Source: Clostridiales bacterium (GTDB lineage Bacteria > Bacillota > Clostridia > Christensenellales > CAG-138). Taken from it: a DNA stretch of 64,000 nucleotides. Positions within the stretch are counted from its first letter, which is position 1; every line of letters starts with the position of its first letter. Positions 1 to 8,201 of this stretch are shown here, one piece after another. The position numbers and the translations under genes are program-made. Below the pieces are notes generated by a model. It did no database searches, was not told the DNA's origin, and worked only from the letters and a program-made list of their open reading frames with translations. The stretch lies in NCBI GenBank assembly GCA_019416935.1, contig DXWI01000008.1, positions 1-64,000 on the forward strand, read 5' to 3'.

Positions 1-74
1 TCGTCAAAGAGCCGATCGACAAGAGCACCGGGTATTGGAAGTACTTCGGGCGTTGCAATCTGCTGAGCAAGTGA
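1..74 (+). CDS. C-terminal end of an unidentified (probably phage) protein
   Basis: An open frame enters from the left edge (codons from base 3) and stops with TGA at 72-74, giving 23 residues that end GYWKYFGRCNLLSK. It lies 10 bases before two small phage lysis-type genes in the same direction, so a phage tail or lysis protein is likely. Too little is visible to name a family. Confidence 0.45.
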   Translation, partial: VKEPIDKSTGYWKYFGRCNLLSK

Positions 75-84
75 GGGTGCGCGG

Positions 85-291
85 ATGAGCGAATCAATTA
101 TTGTGGCACTCATAACCGGCGGACTCGCCCTGCTCGGCACCTACTTCTCCAACAAAAAGGCATCGGCGCTCATGGCCTACCGCCTTGAACAGCTTGAAAA
201 AAAAGTGGAGAAGCACAACAACATCGTGGAGCGCACCTACCGTTTGGAAGGTTGCGTTGACGAAATACAAAAACATATGGAGGGGAATTGA
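85..291 (+). CDS. Small phage-type membrane/coiled-coil protein (XhlA-like)
   Basis: A 68-residue protein with one N-terminal hydrophobic segment (about residues 4-21) followed by a charged helix, LEQLEKKVEKHNN, predicted to form a coiled coil. This layout is typical of the XhlA/hemolysin-like small proteins that sit next to holins in Gram-positive prophages and are thought to help membrane lysis. It stops 1 base before the start of the holin gene, so the two are surely co-translated. Family assignment is from architecture and neighbour; no catalytic motif is expected. Confidence 0.65.
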   Translation: MSESIIVALITGGLALLGTYFSNKKASALMAYRLEQLEKKVEKHNNIVERTYRLEGCVDEIQKHMEGN

Positions 292-292
292 C

Positions 293-478
293 ATGGAACA
301 GAATCGTTTTAAGTCTTGGGCGCTGTGGACGGCAATCGCTGCACTGGTGGTGTTCTGCGTCAAGGAATTCGCAGGAATCGACATTGGGCCGACTGTGGAT
401 GGCCTGCTCGACGTGCTGCTGCCGGTGCTCGTCGGCTTCGGCATCGTGAACAACCCGACCGACAAGCTGAAACTTTAA
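293..478 (+). CDS. Phage holin (phiLC3-like)
   Basis: A 61-residue protein with two hydrophobic stretches (about residues 9-25 and 38-51), a short turn, and the motif GFGIVNNPTDK near the C-terminus; the GI(V)N(D/N)PT signature is characteristic of small Gram-positive phage holins of the phiLC3 type, which form pores releasing endolysin. ATG at 293 follows AGGGGAAT. It is the last phage-like gene before a strong terminator (526-562) and the tRNA-Ser pair. No endolysin gene lies downstream, so it must be upstream of the window or lost. Confidence 0.75.
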   Translation: MEQNRFKSWALWTAIAALVVFCVKEFAGIDIGPTVDGLLDVLLPVLVGFGIVNNPTDKLKL

Positions 479-525
479 TGAAAAAATTGAAAAGTTGACA
501 ATCGAAGGTGCAAAAGTTGAAACAA

Positions 526-562
526 GAAAAGCGGGGCCGTGTTGCCCCGCTTTTCTTTTGTT
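526..562 (+). terminator. Rho-independent terminator after the holin gene
   Basis: A 12-bp perfect stem (526-537 with 544-555, GC-rich core GCGGGGC/GCCCCGC) with a 6-base loop is followed by a T-rich run, closing the phage lysis transcript. Confidence 0.85.
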
Positions 563-674
563 CTTTTTTTTCATCTCGCATGTATGTAATAGTGTATGTA
601 ATAGCGACATTTTTTATCAAATTTTACCATTCCAAAGATCAATTTGTATTGACATTATGTTCGTAAAAAGCAAA

Positions 675-704
675 GAAAAAACGCCCTATTTTAGGCGTTT
701 TTTC
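675..704 (-). terminator. Terminator of the tRNA-Ser operon (bidirectional form)
   Basis: An 11-bp stem of GAAAAAACGCC paired with GGCGTTTTTTC around an 8-base loop. It lies 6 bases beyond the CCA end of tRNA-Ser(GCT) on the minus strand and carries A/T runs on both sides, so it can end transcription either way. Confidence 0.8.
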
Positions 705-710
705 GTTTCT

Positions 711-803
711 TGGCGGAGAAGGAGGGATTCGAACCCTCGCGCCAGTCACCCCAGCCTACTCCCTTAGCAGGGGAGCCCCTTACAGCCACTTGGGTACTTC
801 TCC
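711..803 (-). tRNA. tRNA-Ser(GCT)
   Basis: On the minus strand a 93-base class II tRNA: acceptor GGAGAAG pairs with CTTCTCC, anticodon stem CTCCC/GGGAG carries loop CTGCTAA (anticodon GCT), a long variable arm is present, the T-loop is TTCGAAT, and the 3' CCA is encoded. It is co-transcribed with the upstream tRNA-Ser(TGA). Its 3' end faces the phage-like genes. Confidence 0.96.
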
Positions 804-828
804 GCATATGCAATTTGAATTTTGATGC

Positions 829-917
829 TGGCGGAGAGAGTGGGATTCGAACCCACGGTGCTTCTCAGCATCACTGGTTTTCAAGACCAGCTCCTTAAAC
901 CGCTCGGACATCTCTCC
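829..917 (-). tRNA. tRNA-Ser(TGA)
   Basis: Minus-strand 89-base class II tRNA: acceptor GGAGAGA/TCTCTCC, anticodon loop CTTGAAA (anticodon TGA), long variable arm, T-loop TTCGAAT, encoded CCA. First tRNA of a two-gene transcript with its own consensus promoter at 935-963. Confidence 0.96.
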
Positions 918-934
918 TTGAATGCACCTTTTGC

Positions 935-963
935 AGTATAGCAAAAACTACTAACGCTGTCAA
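935..963 (-). promoter_or_regulatory. Sigma-A promoter of the tRNA-Ser operon
   Basis: On the minus strand TTGACA (958-963) and TATACT (935-940) are separated by 17 bases, ending 18 bases before the tRNA-Ser(TGA) 5' end: a near-consensus stable-RNA promoter. Confidence 0.88.
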
Positions 964-1028
964 TAGATTTGCGCCGCTCCCGTTGGAATGCAAAAGCGAT
1001 ACCGGTGCGGCCTTGCTGTCGATACGAT

Positions 1029-1072
1029 AAAAAGCACAGCGGCATGGCCGTCACCGACGGCCGTTACTGTGC
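1029..1072 (-). terminator. Terminator of the ade-xdhABC operon
   Basis: On the minus strand GCACAG pairs with CTGTGC, enclosing an inner ACGGCC/GGCC stem, followed by TTTTTA. It lies about 120 bases beyond the xdhC stop. The rest of 918-1192 is GC-rich and holds a repeated GGCATGCC palindrome but no gene I can support. Confidence 0.7.
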
Positions 1073-1192
1073 GGACGGACGTGGTTTTCTTGCGCCGGCC
1101 GCCGCCCCTTGCCATCCGCTAGGCCGACCGGTTTGGCGGGCATGCCGCCGGATTTCTCCTAACGGCATGCCATTTGCAAATCCACTTACGCC

Positions 1193-1693
1193 TTACTCCG
1201 CGGCGTCCAAGCCCAGCCGCCGCTTCATCGTCTTTTCTACGGCGTTGAGAATGTTCTCATAGCCGGTGCAGCGGCACAGATGGCCGGACAGGAGCTTGCG
1301 AAGCTCCTCTCGCGTGTACAGCTTGCCGCTCTCCAGAATCTCGACTGCGGTCATGATGAATCCCGGCGTGCAGAAGCCGCACTGGATCGCCGTTTCGTCG
1401 ACAAACGCCTGTTGGATATCGGACAGTTCGCCGTTCGGACCGAGCAGGCTCTCCAGCGTGCGGATTTCCTTTCCGTCGGCCCAAATGGCCAGATAGATGC
1501 AGGAGTTGAAGCACTCGCCGTCGATGAGCACATTGCAGGCACCGCACTCCCCCACCTCGCAGCCCTTCTTCACGGAGGTGAGGCGATAGTCGTTGCGGAG
1601 CATATCGGTCAGCGACGCGCGCACATCGACCATCGTTTCGGTTTTCTTTCCGTTGATGGTGCATCGCACCAGCTTATATTGTGTTTCGTGCAT
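1193..1693 (-). CDS. xdhC: Xanthine dehydrogenase, 2Fe-2S subunit
   Basis: The 166-residue electron-transfer subunit of a three-subunit molybdenum hydroxylase, passing electrons from the molybdenum site to FAD. Both clusters are visible: the plant-ferredoxin-like N-terminal set GCEVGECGACN (about residues 44-54) with later Cys, and the C-terminal set CGFC (about 105-108) and CRCTGY (about 139-144). Length is normal for this family. Its ATG overlaps the xdhB stop by one base (TGATG), indicating translational coupling. Last gene of the ade-xdhA-xdhB-xdhC transcript. The family also includes aldehyde and nicotinate oxidases; the adjacent purine deaminases argue for xanthine/hypoxanthine. Confidence 0.93.
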   Translation of the reverse strand: MHETQYKLVRCTINGKKTETMVDVRASLTDMLRNDYRLTSVKKGCEVGECGACNVLIDGECFNSCIYLAIWADGKEIRTLESLLGPNGELSDIQQAFVDETAIQCGFCTPGFIMTAVEILESGKLYTREELRKLLSGHLCRCTGYENILNAVEKTMKRRLGLDAAE

Positions 1694-2574
1694 CAGATCG
1701 TCCCTCCCGAAAGCCGAATGGATTCCGTCAGTGCGCGCTTTGCGAGCTCCTCCGCCAGTTGCAGGCGGAATTCGCGGCTGGCGCGCCAGCTCGTGCGCGG
1801 ATTGACATCATCGAGCGCGGCTTTGCCAAACGCGGCGATGGTTTCCGCACAGACAGCCCGACCCCGAACCGCCGCCTCCGCCGAGGGCGCGCGCATGGGT
1901 ACCGGCCCAGCCACGCCATAGGCGATGCGGGCGTCCAGAATGGTTTTCCCGTCCGGGGACAGCTTCGCGTTGACCGAACAGCCGGTGGTCGCAATATCCA
2001 TCGCATTGCGCATGGCATATTTGATGTAATGCCCCTGATAGCCGGTATAGCTGTCGCGGCGGATCAGAATGGCCGTTTGCAGCTCGCCGGGCTTCAGATC
2101 GACCACGCCCGCCTTGATGTAGAACTCCCGTACGGGCACGATGCGCACGCCGTCCGGCCCGGTGATCTCGATCTGAGCGTCCCATGCAAACAGCGTAGAG
2201 GCGGAGTCCGCGCTGGTCACGCCGTTGCAGGTGTTGCCGCCGATGGTGCCAATGTTGCGGATCTGCGGGCCGCCGACCATATCGACCGCTTCGCCCAAAA
2301 CACGGATATGCCGCTGGATGATCGGGTCCTTCGTAATGTGTGAAAAGCTCGTAAGCGAGCCGATGCGGATGGTACCATCCGTATCGAGCCGCACGCCGCG
2401 CAGCTCGTCGAGCCCGTAAATGCTCACCAGCTCGCTGCCGGCGAGTTTGCCCTCCCGCATCTGCACGAGCACATCGCTGCCGCCGGCGATGATTCTCGCC
2501 TGCGGGTGCGCCAGCAGCAGCCCGATCGCATCCGGTACGGACTTCGCTTCATACAACGCCTTGATATCGTACAT
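1693..2574 (-). CDS. xdhB: Xanthine dehydrogenase, FAD-binding subunit
   Basis: A 293-residue flavoprotein subunit of the CO dehydrogenase/xanthine dehydrogenase medium-chain family. FAD-binding hallmarks are visible: IIAGGSDVLVQM (about residues 29-40) and MVGGPQIRNIGTIGGNTC (about 98-115), contacting the FAD pyrophosphate. The C-terminal CO_deh_flav_C-like part follows. It relays electrons from the Fe-S subunit to NAD. The start has GAGGAGGG just upstream, 15 bases after xdhA. Co-translated with xdhC. Confidence 0.92.
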   Translation of the reverse strand: MYDIKALYEAKSVPDAIGLLLAHPQARIIAGGSDVLVQMREGKLAGSELVSIYGLDELRGVRLDTDGTIRIGSLTSFSHITKDPIIQRHIRVLGEAVDMVGGPQIRNIGTIGGNTCNGVTSADSASTLFAWDAQIEITGPDGVRIVPVREFYIKAGVVDLKPGELQTAILIRRDSYTGYQGHYIKYAMRNAMDIATTGCSVNAKLSPDGKTILDARIAYGVAGPVPMRAPSAEAAVRGRAVCAETIAAFGKAALDDVNPRTSWRASREFRLQLAEELAKRALTESIRLSGGTI

Positions 2575-2589
2575 AATCCTTTGCCCTCC

Positions 2590-4872
2590 TCAGAGAAGTC
2601 CTTCTTCGCGGAACCGGCTGAACAGCACATGGGGCGTCAGCGGCGCGGTGTTGACCGCGACGCCCGTCGCCTGCAGCACCGCGTTTCGGATTGCCGGCGC
2701 GCCGGGGCAAGCGGGCGGCTCGCCGAGCGCCTTGGTGCCGTACGCGCTGGTCGGCTCCGCGTTCTCCACAAACTGCGCCTCGATATGCGGATGATCCATC
2801 GTCGTGGACAGTTTGTAATCGAGCAGGTTGTTGTTGAGCGGCCGGCCGGTTTTCTGGTCGAACAGTAGCTGTTCGGACAGGCCGTAGCCGATGGCCATGC
2901 TCATGCCGCCGTGCACCTGCGCCTCGGCCAGCGCCGGATTGATGAGTCGGCCGCAATCATGCACATTGATGATGTTCAGCAGCTTCACCCTGCAAAGCGG
3001 GATATCTACCTCCACCTCGGCGAACGAGCAGCCGAACGAATAGGCGTTGGACTTGACCTGATAGGTGCTCTCCGCCGTGATGTGCTCGCTGTTCGTCAGG
3101 CTGTAGAGCACCTCGGTGGCCAATTCTCCGAGCGTCATCAGTTCCCGGCCGTCGGTCGTGCGGACAATCTTTCCGTCGATCACGTCGAGATCGAACGCCG
3201 GCATGCGCGTGAGTTCCTGCGCGTGCCTGAGAATGCGCTCCCGCAACAGCAATGCGGTCTGTCGAATGGCAAAGCCGCCCACATACGTCTGGCGGGACGC
3301 ATACGCGCCCGTGCCGAACGGCGTGATATCGGTATCCTGCGTCGAAATGACATGAACGTTTTCAAATGGTATGCCGATCGTTTCCGCCGCCATCTGCGCA
3401 AACGCCGTGTCCGCGCCCTGCCCGATCTCCGTATCGCCCATCTGGAGCTGCACCGAGCCGTCCTGATTCAGCACGATGCGGCACGCGGCCGTCTCGAGGC
3501 TGATGGGCCAGACCGCCGTATTGTACCAGAAGATCGCCATGCCCACGCCGCGGCGCACCGGTCCGGTCTGGTTCTGATACGCCCGCAGCTTCCGGTCGTA
3601 GTCGATATAGGCCCTGCCCTTCTCAATGCACTGGTTCAGGCTGTCGAAGTAGTTCTCGTTTTTGCTGAAACCGTCGGTATAACCGACCGGCATCATGTTC
3701 TTTTTGCGCAATTCGAGCGAATCCATGCCCAGCCGCCGTGCGATATCCTCCACATGCGACTCAAGCGCAAACATTGCCTGGGGAATGCCGTAGCCGCGCA
3801 TGGCGCCGGCTGCCGGCGTGTTGGTAAAGACCGTATAGGCATCCGCCTTGCACGCCGCGCTCCGGTACAACTGGCCGAACGCGGTCGCGCCCTTGGCCAC
3901 GATGCCGTGCCCATGGGAAGCGTAGGCGCCCTGCTTGGAGAATGCCTCGAGCCTGCGCGCCACGAACGTGCCGTCCGGACGGACATAGGTTGTGATATGG
4001 GAGCGAATCGCATGGCGCACGCGGTTGGAGACGAACGTTTCCTCGCGCGACACATCGAGCTTGACGAGTCTGCCGCCAACCTGTGTGCAGAGGAACGCGC
4101 ACAGCGGCTCATACAGCGCGTCCTGCTTGTTGCCGAAGCCGCCGCCGATATACGGCTTTACAATGCGCACCCTGCCCCACGGGATTCCCAGCGCCTGCCC
4201 GACGACGCGGCGGACGATATGCGGGATCTGTGTGGACGAGGTAACCGTGATGCGGCCTCCCTCCATCTCGGCAAAGCAGATATGGTTTTCAATGTGGCAG
4301 TGCTGGACGGTCGGCGTATCGTACCATCCCTCCACCTTGATGAGCCCATCCTCGCGGATGGCCTCTTCATAGCTGCCGTTCTCATAGCCGGTATGGGCAA
4401 GAATATTGTTCGGATAGGCCTCGTGCAGCTGCGGCGCGCCGTCCTGCATGGCCTCAACCTGATCGAGTACGAACGGATACGCTTCATACTCTACCTTGAT
4501 CGCGCGAACCGCCTGCGCTGCAGCAATCTCGTTCTCCGCGATAACAGCGGCCACATCGTCCCCGTAAAAGCGCACGCGTTCGGTCAGGAGTTTGCGGTCC
4601 GCAACATCCTGATGGTGCGGGTCGGTGGACCACGGGTGTCCGGCGGTCGGGAACCGAATGTCCGGCACGTCAAAGCAGGTGACGATCTTCACCACGCCCT
4701 CGATCGCTTCGGCCTCGGCTGTATCGATGCTGCGCACAACGCCGTTGGCGATTGTGGCATGCAGGATCTTGGCGACCAGCGCGTTTTTACCGCAAAGATC
4801 GTCCGTATACTTGGCGCGTCCCGTTACCTTGTCGAATGCATCGACGCGGATGACGCTTTTTCCAACGCTCAT
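2590..4872 (-). CDS. xdhA: Xanthine dehydrogenase, molybdenum-binding subunit
   Basis: The 760-residue catalytic subunit hydroxylating hypoxanthine/xanthine with water as oxygen source. Visible: the aldehyde oxidase/xanthine dehydrogenase hammerhead domain (about residues 10-120, starting VIRVDAFDKVTGRAKYTDDL), the molybdopterin-contacting glycine loop IGGGFGNKQ (about 242-250), AMRGYGIPQ (the substrate-arginine loop) and the catalytic glutamate in KALGEPPACPGAP near residue 718. Length matches E. coli XdhA-type subunits. No in-frame TGA, so no selenocysteine is encoded; the family is Mo-dependent. It begins 19 bases after the adenine deaminase stop, in one transcript. Confidence 0.94.
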   Translation of the reverse strand: MSVGKSVIRVDAFDKVTGRAKYTDDLCGKNALVAKILHATIANGVVRSIDTAEAEAIEGVVKIVTCFDVPDIRFPTAGHPWSTDPHHQDVADRKLLTERVRFYGDDVAAVIAENEIAAAQAVRAIKVEYEAYPFVLDQVEAMQDGAPQLHEAYPNNILAHTGYENGSYEEAIREDGLIKVEGWYDTPTVQHCHIENHICFAEMEGGRITVTSSTQIPHIVRRVVGQALGIPWGRVRIVKPYIGGGFGNKQDALYEPLCAFLCTQVGGRLVKLDVSREETFVSNRVRHAIRSHITTYVRPDGTFVARRLEAFSKQGAYASHGHGIVAKGATAFGQLYRSAACKADAYTVFTNTPAAGAMRGYGIPQAMFALESHVEDIARRLGMDSLELRKKNMMPVGYTDGFSKNENYFDSLNQCIEKGRAYIDYDRKLRAYQNQTGPVRRGVGMAIFWYNTAVWPISLETAACRIVLNQDGSVQLQMGDTEIGQGADTAFAQMAAETIGIPFENVHVISTQDTDITPFGTGAYASRQTYVGGFAIRQTALLLRERILRHAQELTRMPAFDLDVIDGKIVRTTDGRELMTLGELATEVLYSLTNSEHITAESTYQVKSNAYSFGCSFAEVEVDIPLCRVKLLNIINVHDCGRLINPALAEAQVHGGMSMAIGYGLSEQLLFDQKTGRPLNNNLLDYKLSTTMDHPHIEAQFVENAEPTSAYGTKALGEPPACPGAPAIRNAVLQATGVAVNTAPLTPHVLFSRFREEGLL

Positions 4873-4891
4873 GGGTTGCCTCCTGTCTGTA

Positions 4892-6595
4892 TCAGTCTTC
4901 CGGTTTTTGAAGGAATCGCATATTTGTCACGTCGAACACGCCCATATCCGTCAGGCGCACATCCGGAATGACCGGCAGCGCAAGAAACGACAGTGTGATG
5001 AACGGGTCCGAGGTGTTGTTGACGCCCAGCAGCGCCGCCGCCTGCAGCAGCTCCTGCTGCCGCTTTAGAATCTCCTCGAGCGGCGCGTCCGACATCAGAC
5101 CCGCCACGGGAAGCGCGAGCTTGGCGAGCACGGCGCCGTTGCTGACGACCACATACCCGCCGCCGCATTCCTCCAGCGTATCGATGGCGATGAGCATATC
5201 GGCGTCGTTATCACCCGCAACGATCAGGTTGTGCGAATCGTGGCCGACGGTGGTGGCCATGGCGCCCGACTGGATTGGCAGTCCGCTGAGAATGCCGAGG
5301 CCGACGCGGCCGCTGGCATGGTGCCGTTCGAGCACGGCCAGCTTGACAAGGCCGTTGCCGGCTACGAACCGGCCATGGCGCACGGGCACCTCCTCCATGG
5401 TCAACCGTGTCAACAGCTCTCCATCCACCGGATGGATGACCGGCATCGGTCCCTCCACCGGCAGGCTGAGCACGTTGGCCTTGCGCGGCGCGAGATGGAC
5501 GCTGTTATAGATCTTCGGATCGGGCTTGATCGGCAGATCTGCCTCGGGATGGAAGATCTGTCCGTCCGTGACCACGAGAAGCGGATGAAAATCGGTCAGA
5601 TTGTCGAACAGCACCATATCCGCCCGGTAGCCCGGAGCAATCGCGCCATAGCCGTAAAGCCCATAGGTCTCGGCGGCATTGATCGTCGCCATCTGCACGG
5701 CCTGCACCGGATCGATGCCGTTTGCCACGGCGCGGCGCAGGATATAGTTGATATGACCCTCGTCGCGAATGTTCTCCAGATGCTTGTCGTCCGTGCAAAA
5801 CTGCATATGCCTGAGCGGCAGGCCGGCATCGGCAATCCGGCGGAAGATGGTCTCGATCCCGCGGCAGGCCGAGCCAAGGCGCAGATGGATGCGCATGCCG
5901 CTGCGGTACTTCTCCAGCACCTCTTCAAACCCGGAGCACTCGTGATCCGTGCGCGGGCCGGCCACGCAGTAGGCGTTGAGCGCATCGCCGGAAAGCATCG
6001 GCGCGTGCCCGTCGATCGGCCGTTTTTGAAACAGTTGAAGCTTGTCGAGCATCTCGCCCTCGCCCGCCACGGTCGCCGCATAATCCATGACCTCGCCGAG
6101 ACCCAATACGCGCGGATGATTCAAAAACTGCTCCATATCCTTGGCCGTGATCTTTGCGCCGCTTGTTTCAAACGCGGTGCAGGGCACGCAGGACGGGAGC
6201 ATCATGAAAACGGAGAGCGGAAGCCATTCGGTCTGTTCGAGCATGTACTGGATGCCGTCGGTTCCGCAGACATTGGCAATCTCATGCGGATCGGCAATGA
6301 TCGTGGTGGTTCCCTGTTGCAGAATCAGGTTGGCAAATCGGGAGGGATGCGCCATGGACGACTCGATGTGCACATGGCTGTCGATCAGTCCGGGGCAGAG
6401 AAACGCCCCCTTTGCATCATACTCCTCGCGGCCGGAATAGGAGCCGATGCCGAGGATAATGCCGTCGCGCACGGCGACGTCGCCGTGCATGATCTCTTCG
6501 GTAAACACGTTGACGATGTTTGCATTTTTGATCACAAAAGCAGCATTGCGACTTGCAGCATTGCGGATCGACGAGCGCAGTCTGGATTTTTCCAA
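4892..6595 (-). CDS. ade: Adenine deaminase
   Basis: Cytosolic metal-dependent amidohydrolase (EC 3.5.4.2) converting adenine to hypoxanthine, feeding the adjacent xanthine dehydrogenase. Visible: the metal motif PGLIDSHVHIESS, the family-specific ADPHEIANVCG, and the C-terminal adenine-deaminase domain with VVATTVGHDSHN-like sequence (GAMATTVGHDSHN). I place the start at TTG 6595, because the sequence from there aligns in length with Bacillus Ade (about 24 residues before the VIKN motif) and AAGGTGGG lies 9-10 bases upstream; a GTG at 6610 would lie almost on the predicted transcription start. First gene of the minus arm of the purine cluster. Confidence 0.93.
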   Translation of the reverse strand: MEKSRLRSSIRNAASRNAAFVIKNANIVNVFTEEIMHGDVAVRDGIILGIGSYSGREEYDAKGAFLCPGLIDSHVHIESSMAHPSRFANLILQQGTTTIIADPHEIANVCGTDGIQYMLEQTEWLPLSVFMMLPSCVPCTAFETSGAKITAKDMEQFLNHPRVLGLGEVMDYAATVAGEGEMLDKLQLFQKRPIDGHAPMLSGDALNAYCVAGPRTDHECSGFEEVLEKYRSGMRIHLRLGSACRGIETIFRRIADAGLPLRHMQFCTDDKHLENIRDEGHINYILRRAVANGIDPVQAVQMATINAAETYGLYGYGAIAPGYRADMVLFDNLTDFHPLLVVTDGQIFHPEADLPIKPDPKIYNSVHLAPRKANVLSLPVEGPMPVIHPVDGELLTRLTMEEVPVRHGRFVAGNGLVKLAVLERHHASGRVGLGILSGLPIQSGAMATTVGHDSHNLIVAGDNDADMLIAIDTLEECGGGYVVVSNGAVLAKLALPVAGLMSDAPLEEILKRQQELLQAAALLGVNNTSDPFITLSFLALPVIPDVRLTDMGVFDVTNMRFLQKPED

Positions 6596-6636
6596 AATAC
6601 AATCACCCACCTTTTTCGTATTATAGCATAACGTTG

Positions 6637-6657
6637 ACGGTATGAAAACCGTTTTTT
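6637..6657 (+). terminator. Short hairpin with T-run between the divergent purine arms
   Basis: ACGGT and ACCGT form a 5-bp stem around a 6-base loop, followed by TTTTTT. It lies in the 189-base gap between ade and the dihydropyrimidinase gene, in the expected promoter zone of both. It could be a terminator for a short RNA or an operator-like palindrome. Confidence 0.3.
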
Positions 6658-6784
6658 ATTCTGCGGGCTTCCATAACGAAGATTTTCCTGTGCCTTGCGC
6701 CGGCTCGGAATGTGTGCTATGCTGATTACATAAAAATCTATTGATATGCACCCTGTGAAAAAGCAACCTGTCTGGAGGAATTCT

Positions 6785-8155
6785 ATGCGGCTGTTGATCC
6801 AAAATGGAACGATTGTCTCGGATGGCGTCTCCTATCGTGCCGATCTGCTTGCGGAAAACGGATTGATCCGCGCGATTGCCCCGCATATCGAGGCCCGTGC
6901 GGAGCGCCGGATCGACGCGTCCGGCTGCCTGCTGCTGCCGGGGTTTATCGATACGCACACGCACCTCGATCTGCCGCTCGGTTCCATCACCACTGCGGAT
7001 GACTTCGATTCCGGCACGCACGCCGCCATACTCGGCGGCACGACGACGGTGCTCGACTTTGCCACACAGGATCGCGGCATGACCATGCAGCAGGCGCTCG
7101 ACCTCTGGCACCGCAAGGCGGTGGGCAGCCATTGCAACTACGGGTTTCACATGGCCGTCTCCGAGTGGGACGAGGCGCGCGCCGCAGAGGTTGACAGCAT
7201 GGTGCGGCAGGGCGTTACCTCGTTTAAGATGTATATGGTTTACGACGCTATGATGCTCGATGACGGCGCGATCTGCGATGCGCTCACATGCATGGCCGCG
7301 CGCGGCTGCCTTGTCGGTGTTCACTGCGAGAACGCATTCCTCATCCGGGAGCGGATTCGCAAGCTTCGTGCCGCCGGCCGGCTGGACGCCGCAGCCCATC
7401 CGCTTTCGCGCCCCAACGCAATCGAGGCGGAGGCGGTTGCGCGCCTCATGCGCATCGCGCAGCTCGCACAATCGCCCGTGTGGGTGGTGCATCTGTCCAC
7501 GGCCGAGGGGCTCGACGAGGTGCGCCGCGCGCGCGAACGGGGTCAGCGCGTGCTCGCGGAAACCTGTCCGCAGTATCTTGTGCTGGACGAAAGCTGCTAT
7601 GCCGCGCCCGACGCGGCGAAATACATCCTGTCCCCGCCGTTGCGAAAGCATGCGGATCAGGAGGCGCTCCTGTCGGCCATGGGCGCCGGGGAGATCGATG
7701 TGATCGGAACAGACCACTGCTCGTTCACCATGGCGCAGAAGGCGGCCGGCGCGGATGATTTTACAAAGGTGCCGAACGGCGGCGCAGGCATTCAAAACCG
7801 CGCCGAGCTGCTCTACACCTGCGCGGTGCTGCCGGGGCGCATTACCGTCTGCCAAATGGCGGATCTGCTGTCCTCCAATGCGGCGAAGGCCTTCGGAATG
7901 TACCCGAAGAAGGGTGCGCTGCGCGTTGGCAGCGACGCCGATATTGCCGTCTTTGACCCATCGCGCGCGCGGACGATCTCCTGGCGCACGAATGCACACC
8001 GCTGCGACAACTCGCCCTATGAGGGCATGCATGTGGCCGGCTCCGTGCGCGACGTTGTGCTTGGCGGCGAGCCCGTCGTCGAGGACGGCCGTCTGGTCCG
8101 GCGCGGGCGCGGGCGCTTCGTTTTTCGCCGGCCCTGCTTTACGCCCATCGCCTGA
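6785..8155 (+). CDS. hydA: Dihydropyrimidinase / D-hydantoinase-family hydrolase
   Basis: A 456-residue binuclear zinc amidohydrolase. The metal ligands are visible: DTHTHLDLP (HxH), the carboxylated lysine in TSFKMYM, VHCEN, VWVVHLST and the aspartate in GTDHCSF. It would open a cyclic ureide/amide ring. In clostridial purine-degradation clusters a hydA homologue accompanies xdh and ssnA-type genes, and this one heads the plus arm with mocA and guanine deaminase. The start is the ATG at 6785 preceded by CTGGAGG; an in-frame ATG 39 bases earlier lacks that spacing. The true substrate (hydantoin, dihydropyrimidine, or a ring-opened purine intermediate) cannot be read from sequence. Confidence 0.9.
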   Translation: MRLLIQNGTIVSDGVSYRADLLAENGLIRAIAPHIEARAERRIDASGCLLLPGFIDTHTHLDLPLGSITTADDFDSGTHAAILGGTTTVLDFATQDRGMTMQQALDLWHRKAVGSHCNYGFHMAVSEWDEARAAEVDSMVRQGVTSFKMYMVYDAMMLDDGAICDALTCMAARGCLVGVHCENAFLIRERIRKLRAAGRLDAAAHPLSRPNAIEAEAVARLMRIAQLAQSPVWVVHLSTAEGLDEVRRARERGQRVLAETCPQYLVLDESCYAAPDAAKYILSPPLRKHADQEALLSAMGAGEIDVIGTDHCSFTMAQKAAGADDFTKVPNGGAGIQNRAELLYTCAVLPGRITVCQMADLLSSNAAKAFGMYPKKGALRVGSDADIAVFDPSRARTISWRTNAHRCDNSPYEGMHVAGSVRDVVLGGEPVVEDGRLVRRGRGRFVFRRPCFTPIA

Positions 8156-8201
8156 CGCTATTTTGAAGAGAGGAGCGTTCGTTTCACGGACTCTATCCGA
8201 T

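Noticed and set aside
4..74. Naming the left-edge frame as an endolysin
   Set aside because: Only 23 residues are visible and they carry no lysin motif.
2911..4971. Long plus-strand open frame (686 codons)
   Set aside because: It is antisense to xdhA, rich in Arg/Asp/His in the way high-GC complementary frames are, with no motif or ribosome binding site.
5231..6631. Long plus-strand open frame over ade
   Set aside because: Antisense to an unambiguous adenine deaminase; no family features.
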